From: Anaerolineales bacterium
GTDB taxonomy: Bacteria; Chloroflexota; Anaerolineae; Anaerolineales; Villigracilaceae
DNA length: 34,483 nt
Reading direction: 5' to 3'
Assembly: GCA_017882145.1 (NCBI GenBank)
Contig: JADGQB010000010.1
Coordinates: forward strand, 1-34,483
Positions 21,946 through 29,109 of this stretch are shown here, in pieces. A program made the position numbers and the translations under genes. Within the stretch, counting starts at the first letter, position 1. The number at the start of each line of letters is the position of its first letter. A model generated the notes under the pieces. That model had not been told where the DNA came from, did not search any database, and saw only the letters and a list, made by a program, of their open reading frames with translations.

Positions 21946-23118
21946 ATGGCGCCACTTGACCGAAACCATAACCGGGAAGACCTGAATCTGCTGTTGGAGA
22001 AAGCCTCCGTCCAAGGCTATTTGACGACCGATGATCTGTTGGATCTTTCGCCGGAAGTGGGCGAGGATTCGGAACGCTTGTCCGTTATCATGCATGCACT
22101 ACGTCATCGCGGTGTGGATGTGGTGGACCCCGACTGTGAAACCCTATCCACTGATGAGATGGTCGCACCTGAAATGGAAGCCTGGGTGGAGCCAGCCGCC
22201 ACGGATGGTTCCAGCGATGACTCGGTGGGGATGTATCTTAAAGAGATGTCCCGTGTCCCGCTCCTCAAAGCAGAAGAGGAATATCGGTTGGCTGTCCGTA
22301 TTGAAGATGGGCACAAGGCTCGCACTGAGTTGTTGCGCTGCCTGGGACGCCGCCGCAACCTGGAACGGCAGCGTTTGGATGCACTGGTGCAGGATGGGAT
22401 TCTGGCACGCGAACACATTATCAAGGCCAATACCCGCCTGGTGGTGAGCATTGCCAAACGTTATATGGGGCGCGGGGTGGCATTCCTGGATCTGATCCAG
22501 GAAGGTAATCTTGGCTTGATGAAGGCCGTCGAAAAATACGATGTTCATCGCGGTTTCCGTTTTTCCACCTATGCTACCTGGTGGATCCGCCAAACAATCA
22601 CGCGCGCCATCGCTGATCAGGCCCGCACGATCCGCCTTCCCGTCCATGTGAATGACCGCATCCGGCAGATCTACAAAGCCACCCATGATCTGGAACAACG
22701 CCTGGGCCGTATCCCCACGCCTGAGGAACTGGCGGCTGAAGTGAAGATGGATTTGGAGAAAGTGCAGTGGGTGCTCAAGGTCTCTTGGCTGCCGCTTTCA
22801 CTGGAAAGTCCGATCGGAGACGACGAAGACTCGGAGCTGGGCATGTTCATCGAGGATGAGCTCAGCCCGACCCCGATCCAGAGTGTCTATCAGTCCATGT
22901 TGAAGGACAAGATTGAGGAAGTGCTGGGTACGCTAACACCGCGCGAGGCGCGCGTGCTGCGCATGCGCTTCGGCTTGGACACTGGCGACCCCTTCACGTT
23001 GGAGGAAGTGGGGGAGAAGTTCGGACTGACGCGTGAGCGTATCCGCCAGATTGAGGGCAAAGCCTTGCGGCGCTTGCGTCATCCGAGAAGAGCCAGGCAG
23101 TTGAAGGAATATTTATAA
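21946..23118 (+). CDS. sigA: Primary (RpoD/SigA-type) RNA polymerase sigma factor
   Basis: A 390-aa sigma-70 factor. Residues 1-~80 are a short region 1.1 (acidic, LLEKASVQGYLTTDDLLDLSPE). Region 1.2 is DDSVGMYLKEMSRVPLL (about 90-106); region 2 holds ANTRLVVSIAKRYMGRGVAFLDLIQEGN and the -10-reading helix FRFSTYATWWIRQTI; region 3 follows; region 4 ends with TLEEVGEKFGLTRERIRQIEGKAL, the -35-reading helix-turn-helix. Full regions 1.1-4 and these sequences mark a housekeeping-type factor. ATG follows GAGGAGGG. The gene shares the yceD promoter. It is convergent with an ABC exporter gene, whose stop is 48 bases away with no obvious terminator. Confidence 0.94.
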   Translation: MAPLDRNHNREDLNLLLEKASVQGYLTTDDLLDLSPEVGEDSERLSVIMHALRHRGVDVVDPDCETLSTDEMVAPEMEAWVEPAATDGSSDDSVGMYLKEMSRVPLLKAEEEYRLAVRIEDGHKARTELLRCLGRRRNLERQRLDALVQDGILAREHIIKANTRLVVSIAKRYMGRGVAFLDLIQEGNLGLMKAVEKYDVHRGFRFSTYATWWIRQTITRAIADQARTIRLPVHVNDRIRQIYKATHDLEQRLGRIPTPEELAAEVKMDLEKVQWVLKVSWLPLSLESPIGDDEDSELGMFIEDELSPTPIQSVYQSMLKDKIEEVLGTLTPREARVLRMRFGLDTGDPFTLEEVGEKFGLTRERIRQIEGKALRRLRHPRRARQLKEYL

Positions 23119-23166
23119 AGAATTGTTGTTGGGAATTTGGGTAACAATTTATCCGGCTGGCTTTAA

Positions 23167-24921
23167 TTATTGGTTTACCGGATCCAAATTCCTTTGCACC
23201 GTATACAATTTCCGGTACAGCCCATCTTTCAGATTGATCAATTCCTCATGTGTCCCCATCTCGCGGATGGATTTGTCCTCCAAAACCACGATCTGGTCTG
23301 CATTCCGTACCGTAGATAGCCGATGAGCAATGATCAGGGTAGTCCGCCCCTGCATCAGCCGTTCGAGCGCCTGCTGGATCAGCAGTTCAGTCCCGGTATC
23401 CACCGAAGAGGTGGCCTCATCCAGGATCAGGATGGGTGCATCCTTCAGGATGGCGCGTGCGATCGACAGGCGCTGCTTCTGTCCGCCGGAAAGTTTAACG
23501 CCGCGTTCGCCGATCAGGGTATCGTAGCCCTGCGCCAGCTCCATGATGAACTCGTGAGCGTTGGCGGCCTGCGCAGCCGCCACCATCTCGGCCTCGCCGG
23601 CTTCCGGGCGTCCAAACAACAGGTTTTCACGGACCGTCCCATAGAACAGGAACACATCCTGCAGGACAATACTGACCTGCTTGCGTAGGCTGTCCAGGGT
23701 GTAGTCGCGCAGGTCGCGTCCATCCAGCGTGATCGAACCGCTGGTCACATCGTAGAAGCGCGGGATCAGGCTGACCAGGGTGGTCTTTCCAACGCCGGTC
23801 GGCCCCACCAGCGCCGCCACCGATTTGGCTGGGATGGTCAGGGAAATGTCATCCAGCACCGGAATACCGGAAGTATATTCAAAGCAAACGTTCTTGAAGG
23901 TGAACTCACCCTTGACGGAACCCGTCACCGGCCCGGCGCCGCGCATATTCTGCGGCTCATGCGGTTCGGCAATCAAGTCCGCCACCCGGTCCGCACCCGC
24001 CAGCGAGGACTGGATGGCCTCCCAGGCGGCACTCAGATTCTGCACGGGGGCGTAGAAACTCTGCAAATACAGGAAGAATGCCACCAGGTCTGCCACGGGC
24101 AGGGATCCTTGCAGTGCCAGCCGCCCGCCAAAGTAGATGACGATCAGCGTCCCGAGCGAAGATGTAAACTCCACAAATGGCTGGAAGGTAGCCATCAACC
24201 TCAAGGCGCTCAACTGGGATTTGCGGTAATTTTCAATACCGGCATGCACGCGTTTGGCTTCCTCTGTTTCGCGTGTGAACGCCTTGATTTCCCGGATTCC
24301 CGACAGGTTATCGTTTAGCAAGGCATTCAGGTCGCCTAAAACCTTCTGGCGGTTACGGAAGGCCGGTCGGACATATTTTGCATAGACTCGAAGGGAAAGG
24401 AACACCAGCGGAATCGGGATCAGGCTGAATAGGGTTAACTTCCAATTCAGACTGAAGAGGACAACCGACACGCCTACCAGCGTGACCAGGTTGACAACCA
24501 CATCCGGGATGGCATGCGCGATCAGCTGTTCGAACAGGTCGGTGTCGTTGACCACATTCGACATCAGGTTTCCAACCTGCTTATCTTCGTAGAAGCGCAG
24601 GCTCAAGCGCTGCATATGTTCGTAGATATATTCACGCACGTCTGCCACCACACCCCAGCCGGCCACATGCGCCAGGTACGAGCGCACAAAAGTCAGTCCA
24701 GCCCGCACGATGTAAGCCGCCATTACGATCAATGTCAGGGTGGTGACATAGTTATAATTCGCCAGGGTGGTTCCGGGGTCGGTGATGCGTGCGATCAGCA
24801 GTTTGACGATCCACGGTATCAAAAGTTGGATACCCACCAGGGCCAGCATGCTCAGGGCAGTTACGACCAGAGAAGCCGTATATTTACGGGCGTAATTGAA
24901 AATGAGTTGGAAGGGTTTCAT
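23167..24921 (-). CDS. ABC exporter, transmembrane domain fused to ATPase (MsbA/LmrA-like)
   Basis: A 584-aa half-transporter that would act as a dimer in the inner membrane. Residues 1-~310 form six helices (ABC transporter type 1 domain); the second part is the ATPase with Walker A GPTGVGKTT, Q-loop VLQDVFLF, signature LSGGQKQRLSIARAIL, Walker B ILILDEATSSVD and switch histidine IAHRLSTV. The catalytic Glu after Walker B is present. Substrate is unknown; the group exports lipids, drugs or peptides. Start ATG has GAGG 8-9 bases upstream on the - strand. It stands alone, divergent from the tRNA-Ala genes. Confidence 0.93.
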   Translation of the reverse strand: MKPFQLIFNYARKYTASLVVTALSMLALVGIQLLIPWIVKLLIARITDPGTTLANYNYVTTLTLIVMAAYIVRAGLTFVRSYLAHVAGWGVVADVREYIYEHMQRLSLRFYEDKQVGNLMSNVVNDTDLFEQLIAHAIPDVVVNLVTLVGVSVVLFSLNWKLTLFSLIPIPLVFLSLRVYAKYVRPAFRNRQKVLGDLNALLNDNLSGIREIKAFTRETEEAKRVHAGIENYRKSQLSALRLMATFQPFVEFTSSLGTLIVIYFGGRLALQGSLPVADLVAFFLYLQSFYAPVQNLSAAWEAIQSSLAGADRVADLIAEPHEPQNMRGAGPVTGSVKGEFTFKNVCFEYTSGIPVLDDISLTIPAKSVAALVGPTGVGKTTLVSLIPRFYDVTSGSITLDGRDLRDYTLDSLRKQVSIVLQDVFLFYGTVRENLLFGRPEAGEAEMVAAAQAANAHEFIMELAQGYDTLIGERGVKLSGGQKQRLSIARAILKDAPILILDEATSSVDTGTELLIQQALERLMQGRTTLIIAHRLSTVRNADQIVVLEDKSIREMGTHEELINLKDGLYRKLYTVQRNLDPVNQ

Positions 24922-25004
24922 GCAATAACCTCGGCGTTGATTTTACGACTACTTGATGATTCCCGGGTGTTAAATAGGTATCAAATCCCAGGTTACAGGT
25001 TTCC

Positions 25005-25033
25005 TTGACATTCCCACCTGCCTCAGGTAGAAT
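25005..25033 (+). promoter_or_regulatory. Strong promoter for the tRNA-Ala genes
   Basis: Consensus -35 TTGACA (25005-25010) and TAGAAT (25028-25033) with 17-base spacing, 17 bases ahead of the first tRNA base. Fits a stable-RNA promoter. Confidence 0.85.
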
Positions 25034-25050
25034 ACCCCACGCCCATGAAA

Positions 25051-25126
25051 GGGCCTGTAGCGCAGTTGGGAGCGCGCCTCAATCGCACTGAGGAGGTCGA
25101 GAGTTCGAATCTCTCCAGGTCCACCA
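25051..25126 (+). tRNA. tRNA-Ala (anticodon CGC)
   Basis: Full cloverleaf of 76 bases including an encoded CCA end. The anticodon stem CCTCA/TGAGG closes the loop ATCGCAC, anticodon CGC (reads GCG). The acceptor stem has the G3-U70 pair that defines alanine tRNAs, and the T arm GAGAGTTCGAATCTCTC is perfect. Confidence 0.95.
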
Positions 25127-25132
25127 GGATGG

Positions 25133-25198
25133 TTGATTGCCGATATGAGATTGCTGATTGGCATCCCCGGCAATCTGCGATCCTCAATCGGCAATCAA
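25133..25198 (+). repeat. Imperfect nested hairpin between the two tRNA genes
   Basis: TTGATTGCCGAT (25133-25144) is the exact reverse complement of 25187-25198; inside, AGATTGC (25148-25154) pairs with GCAATCT (25170-25176). The element fills nearly all of the 82-base spacer and is built of near-repeated GATTGC words. It could be a tRNA-processing or dispersed hairpin repeat. Confidence 0.6.
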
Positions 25199-25208
25199 AA
25201 GAAAAAAT

Positions 25209-25281
25209 GGGCCCATAGCGCAGTTGGGAGCGCGTCTCAATGGCATTGAGAAGGTCGAGAGTTCGAATCTCTCTGGGTCCA
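25209..25281 (+). tRNA. tRNA-Ala (anticodon GGC)
   Basis: Cloverleaf of 73 bases; anticodon stem TCTCA/TGAGA, loop ATGGCAT, anticodon GGC (reads GCC/GCU). The alanine G3-U70 pair is present. Unlike its neighbour, CCA is not encoded (the bases after the discriminator are CAA), so CCA must be added by nucleotidyltransferase. It shares long identical stretches with the first tRNA, pointing to duplication. Confidence 0.95.
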
Positions 25282-25292
25282 CAAATAGTATT

Positions 25293-25333
25293 CAGCGGTC
25301 AGCCATCAGCATTAGCCTGAATGCTGGCCGCTG
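25293..25333 (+). repeat. Hairpin after tRNA-Ala(GGC)
   Basis: CAGCGGTCAGC (25293-25303) pairs with GCTGGCCGCTG (25323-25333) over 11 positions with one wobble; an alternative inner stem CAGCATT/AATGCTG also forms. No T-run follows. Likely a processing/3'-end element or member of a dispersed hairpin family. Confidence 0.5.
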
Positions 25334-25383
25334 TGTGATATACTGAAGGTTGATAGTTGTAAACTGAAATCCATTAAAGTCAT

Positions 25384-25706
25384 GACAGGAGTAGTAGGTC
25401 ATCCCGTCAGCGAGAAGGGAGAGCGAGGTGGAAGCCCTTCAAGGCGCAAACTGGAGCGCCACGGACCCGGATGGGTGCCAAAGACCGAACTCGCCTGCCC
25501 TCGCAAGAGAGACTGCGCTGGTGAATCCAGTAGTCAGCGCCGGGAATGCCCGTTAACGCAAAAAGAGAGACGTTATCACGTTGACTGGTTTTCGGGTTGG
25601 AGCGATAAACGCGAAAACACGTAAACAAATCAACTTGCTAACGTAATCCGGGTGGTACCGCGGAGCTGACCCTTCGTCCCTGAGTGGATGAAGGGATTTT
25701 TGTTTG
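25384..25706 (+). promoter_or_regulatory. T-box leader of leuS, Leu specifier CTC
   Basis: A tRNA-sensing T-box. At the base of stem I, CAGG (25386-25389) pairs with CCTG (25494-25497) and GGTC (25397-25400) with GACC (25483-25486), leaving an internal loop of AGTAGTA (S-turn) against GAACTCG. The specifier triplet in that loop is CTC (25490-25492), a leucine codon, in agreement with leuS downstream. The conserved T-box GGGTGGTACCGCGG is at 25650-25663. The competing terminator is at 25670-25705. Uncharged tRNA-Leu would bind CTC and the T-box bulge and allow read-through. Confidence 0.93.
25670..25705 (+). terminator. T-box intrinsic terminator (leuS leader)
   Basis: CCCTTCGTCC (25670-25679) and GGATGAAGGG (25686-25695) form a 10-bp stem with one G-T pair and a 6-base loop, then ATTTTTGTTT. 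The 5' arm directly follows the T-box sequence, so the antiterminator would disrupt it. Confidence 0.9.
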
Positions 25707-25717
25707 GATTACCGAAA

Positions 25718-25786
25718 GGAGGCGTGCCATGTTTGAAATAGTTACAAGAATTATTGAGTTCCGTCCCTGCCTTCTCGCGCGCCTCC
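25718..25786 (+). promoter_or_regulatory. Stem sequestering the leader-ORF Shine-Dalgarno
   Basis: GGAGGCGTGC (25718-25727), which contains the ribosome site of the 22-codon leader frame, pairs over 10 positions (one T-G) with GCGCGCCTCC (25777-25786), which lies in the same frame's Leu/Arg-rich end. No T-run follows. Translation of the frame and this stem would be mutually exclusive. Confidence 0.5.
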
Positions 25787-25797
25787 GATTGAGCTAA
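25729..25797 (+). CDS. Putative 22-aa leucine-rich leader peptide between T-box and leuS
   Basis: ATG at 25729 follows a very strong Shine-Dalgarno (AAAGGAGG, 25715-25722). The frame codes for 22 residues ending CLLARLRLS, with four leucines (CTT, CTC, CTC, TTG) in the last eight residues, and stops with TAA at 25795-25797, 90 bases ahead of leuS. Length, ribosome site, Leu cluster and position are those of an attenuation-type leader peptide, but no terminator hairpin follows it. It is too short to be identified by similarity. It could also be a chance frame, though the ribosome site is the strongest nearby and is better than that of leuS itself. Confidence 0.5.
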   Translation: MFEIVTRIIEFRPCLLARLRLS

Positions 25798-25887
25798 TTG
25801 TCAAAAGTTGAGTATAAAGTCAAAAGCCTGACATTTAGCTTATGACGTTCGACATTTTCTTTTAGAATCTATTACCAAGGATACAGA

Positions 25888-28350
25888 ATGAGCGACTATA
25901 TTCCAACCCAAATTGAACCGAAATGGCAGGCCAAATGGGAAGCCGATGGCCTGTACCATTCCGATATTGATCCTAAGAGGCCCAAACATTATGCGCTGAC
26001 CATGCTGCCGTATCCCTCCGGAGATCTGCACATCGGTCACTGGTATGCCATGACACCCGCGGATGCACGCGCACGCTACATGCGCATGAACGGCTACAAC
26101 GTCCTGTTCCCAATGGGGTTCGATGCCTTCGGCCTGCCGGCGGAGAACGCCGCCATCAAGCGCGGCGTCCATCCAAAGGTATGGACCTATAAAAACATCG
26201 AGAACATGCGCAAGCAAATGCGTTCGATGGGAGCCATGTTCGACTGGCGCCGTGAGGCAGTATCGGCGGACCCGGAATACTACCGCTGGACCCAGTGGTT
26301 TTTCATCCAGCTGTATAAGCACGGGCTGGCTTACCGCAAAATGTCGCCGGTTGATTTCTGCCCGCATGACAACACCACCCTGGCACGTGAGCAGGTCTGG
26401 GGCGAAGACCGTCATTGTGAGCGTTGTGGCACGCCGGTCATCAAGAAAGACCTGGAACAGTGGTTCTTCCGTATCACCCAGTACGCCGATGAGCTGCTGA
26501 ACTACGAAGGCTTGGATTGGCCCGAACGCGTCCGCACCCTGCAGACGAATTGGATCGGTCGTTCCGAAGGCGCATCAGTCATTTTCAAGACTGAAATGGG
26601 TGATTCCCTGGAAGTATTTACAACCCGACCAGACACGCTGTGGGGTGCCACCTTCATGGTACTCTCCCCGGAACACCCACTGGTCGGGAAACTGACCACC
26701 GCCGAGCACAGGCAGGCTGTTGAAGACTACAAGAAACAGGCTGCCCGCCAATCCGATATCGAACGCGAGGCTACCGATAAGGAGAAGACCGGAGTCTTTA
26801 CCGGAGCTTATGCCGTCAACCCCGTTAATGGAGTGAAGATCCCGATCTGGACTGCCGATTATGTCCTGATGACCTACGGCACCGGCGCCATTATGGCGGT
26901 ACCCGCCCATGATGAGCGCGACTTCGCCTTTGCCCGTAAATTTGGGCTGCAGATCATCCCGGTTATCCAGCCGGAAGGTGTTCCTGACCTGGACGGCGAA
27001 ACGATGGAAGTCGCCTATGTCGGTGCAGGTCACATGATCAACTCAGCCCAATTCAACGGACTGGCCGTTAACGATGAAAAAGGTCGCAAGAATCCCGGCA
27101 TCACCGCCGTAATTGACTGGCTGGCTGGGCAGGGGATTGGCAAAGAGGCTGTCACTTATAAACTGCGTGACTGGTTGATCTCACGCCAGCGTTATTGGGG
27201 CGCGCCCATCCCGATGATCTATTGCGAGAAGGATGGCTGGAACCCGGTCCCGGACGATGAATTGCCCGTCCTGCTGCCTGATGATGTTGCCTGGAAACCC
27301 ACTGGCGAATCGCCTCTGAAACTGCACCCGACCTGGAAACAGGCCAAATGTCCGGTCTGTGGCGAGCCGGCCGTGCGTGAGACGGATACGATGGATACCT
27401 TTATGTGTTCTTCGTGGTATCACCTGCGCTACCTGTCTCCCTGGTACAACCAGGGCCCGTTTGAGGAGTCCGAGTATAACTATTGGATGCCAGTGGATAC
27501 CTATACCGGCGGCATCGAGCACGCCACCATGCACCTGATGTACACGCGCTTCTTTCACAAGGCGCTGCGCGACATGCAGATCACCGAAGGATCCGAGCCA
27601 ATGATCCAACTGCGCAACCAGGGCATGGTGCTGGGCGAGGACCACGAGAAAATGTCCAAGAGCCGCGGCAATGTGACTGCCCCGGATGACCTGGTCCATC
27701 GTTACGGCGCAGATGCGGTCCGCTCCTACCTGATCTTCTTTGCCAAGTGGGATATGGGTGCTCCGTGGAATCGCACCGGCATCGAAGGCACATACCGCTG
27801 GCTGAAGCGCGTCTGGGCGCTGTTCTCTGAGCCAATTGGGAACCCTTCGGCTTCTCCTGAGACTCTAAAGGTGCTGCGACGGAAGGTCCACCAGACCCTC
27901 AAGCAGGTGACGCATGACTTCGAGCAGTTTGAGTTCAATACGATCGTTTCCGGCCTGATGGAACTGCTGAATGAGATGTACAAGGCTAAAGAAGCCGGTG
28001 CAGCCGGCACCCGGGAATGGAGCGAGGCGGTCGATCTTTACCTGCGCATGCTGGCACCGGTCTGCCCGCACATCGCCGAGGAGCTATGGGAGCTGCTCGG
28101 CAAGCCGTACTCGATCCACATCCAGTCCTGGCCAAAGGTGGATGAGGCTGCCACACATGAAGACGAGATAACGATACCGATCCAAATCAATGGTAAACTG
28201 CGCGACCGCCTGGTCTTCCCGGCGGATACCAGTGAAGAAGAGATCAAGTCAGCAGCACTAGCGAGCGAGATCGTCAGGAAATATCTGGAAGGCAGGCAGC
28301 CCAAAAAGGTAATTGTGGTACAGAAAAAACTGGTAAGTATTGTAATATAG
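25888..28350 (+). CDS. leuS: Leucyl-tRNA synthetase
   Basis: Class I leucyl-tRNA synthetase (820 aa) charges tRNA-Leu. The ATP-site HIGH motif is H48-I-G-H51 within PYPSGDLHIGHWYAM; KMSKS is complete in EDHEKMSKSRGN around residue 590. The editing domain (TTRPDTLWGATFMVLSPEHPL, TGTGAIMAVPAHDERD) removes mischarged isoleucine/valine; the Asp of AHDERD is present. A CPHD...CERCG segment suggests a zinc site in the insert. The C-terminal domain ends QPKKVIVVQKKLVSIVI as in bacterial LeuRS. ATG follows AAGGA. Control by the T-box at 25384-25706; a TAGAAT at 25863-25868 hints at a second, weaker promoter. A strong hairpin follows at 28397. Confidence 0.98.
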   Translation: MSDYIPTQIEPKWQAKWEADGLYHSDIDPKRPKHYALTMLPYPSGDLHIGHWYAMTPADARARYMRMNGYNVLFPMGFDAFGLPAENAAIKRGVHPKVWTYKNIENMRKQMRSMGAMFDWRREAVSADPEYYRWTQWFFIQLYKHGLAYRKMSPVDFCPHDNTTLAREQVWGEDRHCERCGTPVIKKDLEQWFFRITQYADELLNYEGLDWPERVRTLQTNWIGRSEGASVIFKTEMGDSLEVFTTRPDTLWGATFMVLSPEHPLVGKLTTAEHRQAVEDYKKQAARQSDIEREATDKEKTGVFTGAYAVNPVNGVKIPIWTADYVLMTYGTGAIMAVPAHDERDFAFARKFGLQIIPVIQPEGVPDLDGETMEVAYVGAGHMINSAQFNGLAVNDEKGRKNPGITAVIDWLAGQGIGKEAVTYKLRDWLISRQRYWGAPIPMIYCEKDGWNPVPDDELPVLLPDDVAWKPTGESPLKLHPTWKQAKCPVCGEPAVRETDTMDTFMCSSWYHLRYLSPWYNQGPFEESEYNYWMPVDTYTGGIEHATMHLMYTRFFHKALRDMQITEGSEPMIQLRNQGMVLGEDHEKMSKSRGNVTAPDDLVHRYGADAVRSYLIFFAKWDMGAPWNRTGIEGTYRWLKRVWALFSEPIGNPSASPETLKVLRRKVHQTLKQVTHDFEQFEFNTIVSGLMELLNEMYKAKEAGAAGTREWSEAVDLYLRMLAPVCPHIAEELWELLGKPYSIHIQSWPKVDEAATHEDEITIPIQINGKLRDRLVFPADTSEEEIKSAALASEIVRKYLEGRQPKKVIVVQKKLVSIVI

Positions 28351-28370
28351 GGGAGAAAAGAAAGTGAATA

Positions 28371-28399
28371 GTGAGTAGCAGGTATGTGAGTAGCAGGTA
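28371..28399 (+). repeat. Two tandem 14-base repeats after leuS
   Basis: GTGAGTAGCAGGTA occurs at 28371-28384 and 28386-28399 (15-base period), preceded by a partial GTGAATA copy. The second copy runs into the terminator stem. Confidence 0.7.
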
Positions 28400-28430
28400 A
28401 AGGCAGACCTACAGGTCTGCCTTTACGCTT
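28397..28430 (+). terminator. Strong hairpin/terminator after leuS
   Basis: Arms 28397-28410 and 28413-28426 are perfectly complementary over 14 positions around AC (practically a 4-base loop). The tail GCTTTCTCT is moderately T-rich. Together with A-rich flank on the other side it may work both ways. Confidence 0.7.
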
Positions 28431-28597
28431 TCTCTGGCTTGATGGAAATCCTCAAATGGCGTAAACTCGGCGGCAACAAAGATGCGGAGCCACAGGTGAA
28501 AGATATTCTTACCTTTGGCACAATTGGTACCTCCCTGGACAGCATAGGACGCAGTCCAGTGCAGGCTGGTACTTCTGATACCTTTGAAAGGAGCCCC
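28431..28597 (+). promoter_or_regulatory. Untranslated-looking leader of the DinB-like gene
   Basis: The frame of the following gene is open back to 28439, but that part has no DinB similarity and a strong ribosome site (AAAGGAG, 28587-28593) sits right before Met at 28598. Within the stretch CTGGAC (28535 region) and GTCCAG (28555 region) can pair, and GGTACC/GGTACT-type repeats occur. No named RNA motif recognised. Confidence 0.3.
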
Positions 28598-29107
28598 ATG
28601 GACTTGGATTTCTTCACCAACCAGATGACCCTTCACGCCGGGTCGATTCACAGCTTGACCCTCGGTATCTCGGATGAACAGGCACGTTGGAAACCGGACC
28701 CGGAGAAGTGGTCCATCCTGGAAGTTATTAACCACCTGTACGATGAGGAACGCGAGGATTTCCGCGTGCGCGTCGACTATATCCTGCACCGCCCGAGTGT
28801 GCCCTGGCCGCCCATCAACCCCAAAGGTTGGGTAACGGAGCGAGCGTACAACCAGCGTGACCTTTTGCAGTCCACCGAAGATTTTCTGCTGGAACGCCGC
28901 AAATCCGTGGCCTGGTTGAAAGAATTGGCGAACCCCGATTGGGATGCCTTCGAAACGGTGGCATTTGGAAAGTTTTCTGCTGGCGATATATTCGCTGCCT
29001 GGATGGCTCACGATCTGCTGCACCTGCGTCAACTGATCGAACTGCATTGGGCTTACACTCTACATCAAGCCGAACCCTTCCAGGTCAATTACGCCGGTGA
29101 GTGGTAG
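28598..29107 (+). CDS. DinB-superfamily protein
   Basis: A 169-aa four-helix-bundle protein of the DinB/YfiT group. The putative metal-binding histidines H46 (LEVINHLYDEE), H138 and H142 (WMAHDLLHLRQL) are at the family spacing. Other marks are KWSILEVINHL and a late FSAGDIFAAWMAHD helix. Family members include thiol-dependent transferases and damage-inducible proteins; the exact reaction is unknown. I chose ATG 28598 because AAAGGAG lies 4-5 bases ahead and residues upstream are not DinB-like. The next gene starts 2 bases after its stop. Confidence 0.82.
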   Translation: MDLDFFTNQMTLHAGSIHSLTLGISDEQARWKPDPEKWSILEVINHLYDEEREDFRVRVDYILHRPSVPWPPINPKGWVTERAYNQRDLLQSTEDFLLERRKSVAWLKELANPDWDAFETVAFGKFSAGDIFAAWMAHDLLHLRQLIELHWAYTLHQAEPFQVNYAGEW

Positions 29108-29109
29108 GC

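Noticed and set aside
24970-25194. 74-codon frame on the - strand across tRNA-Ala(CGC)
   Set aside because: It is the antisense reading of a tRNA gene (the familiar GEIRTLDLL-type artefact), with no ribosome site.
25158-25346. 62-codon + strand frame across tRNA-Ala(GGC)
   Set aside because: Reads through a tRNA (NGPIAQLGARL artefact) and two hairpins.
25382-25628. Open frames on both strands (80 and 73 codons)
   Set aside because: They lie inside the T-box leader; the sequence is explained by RNA structure.
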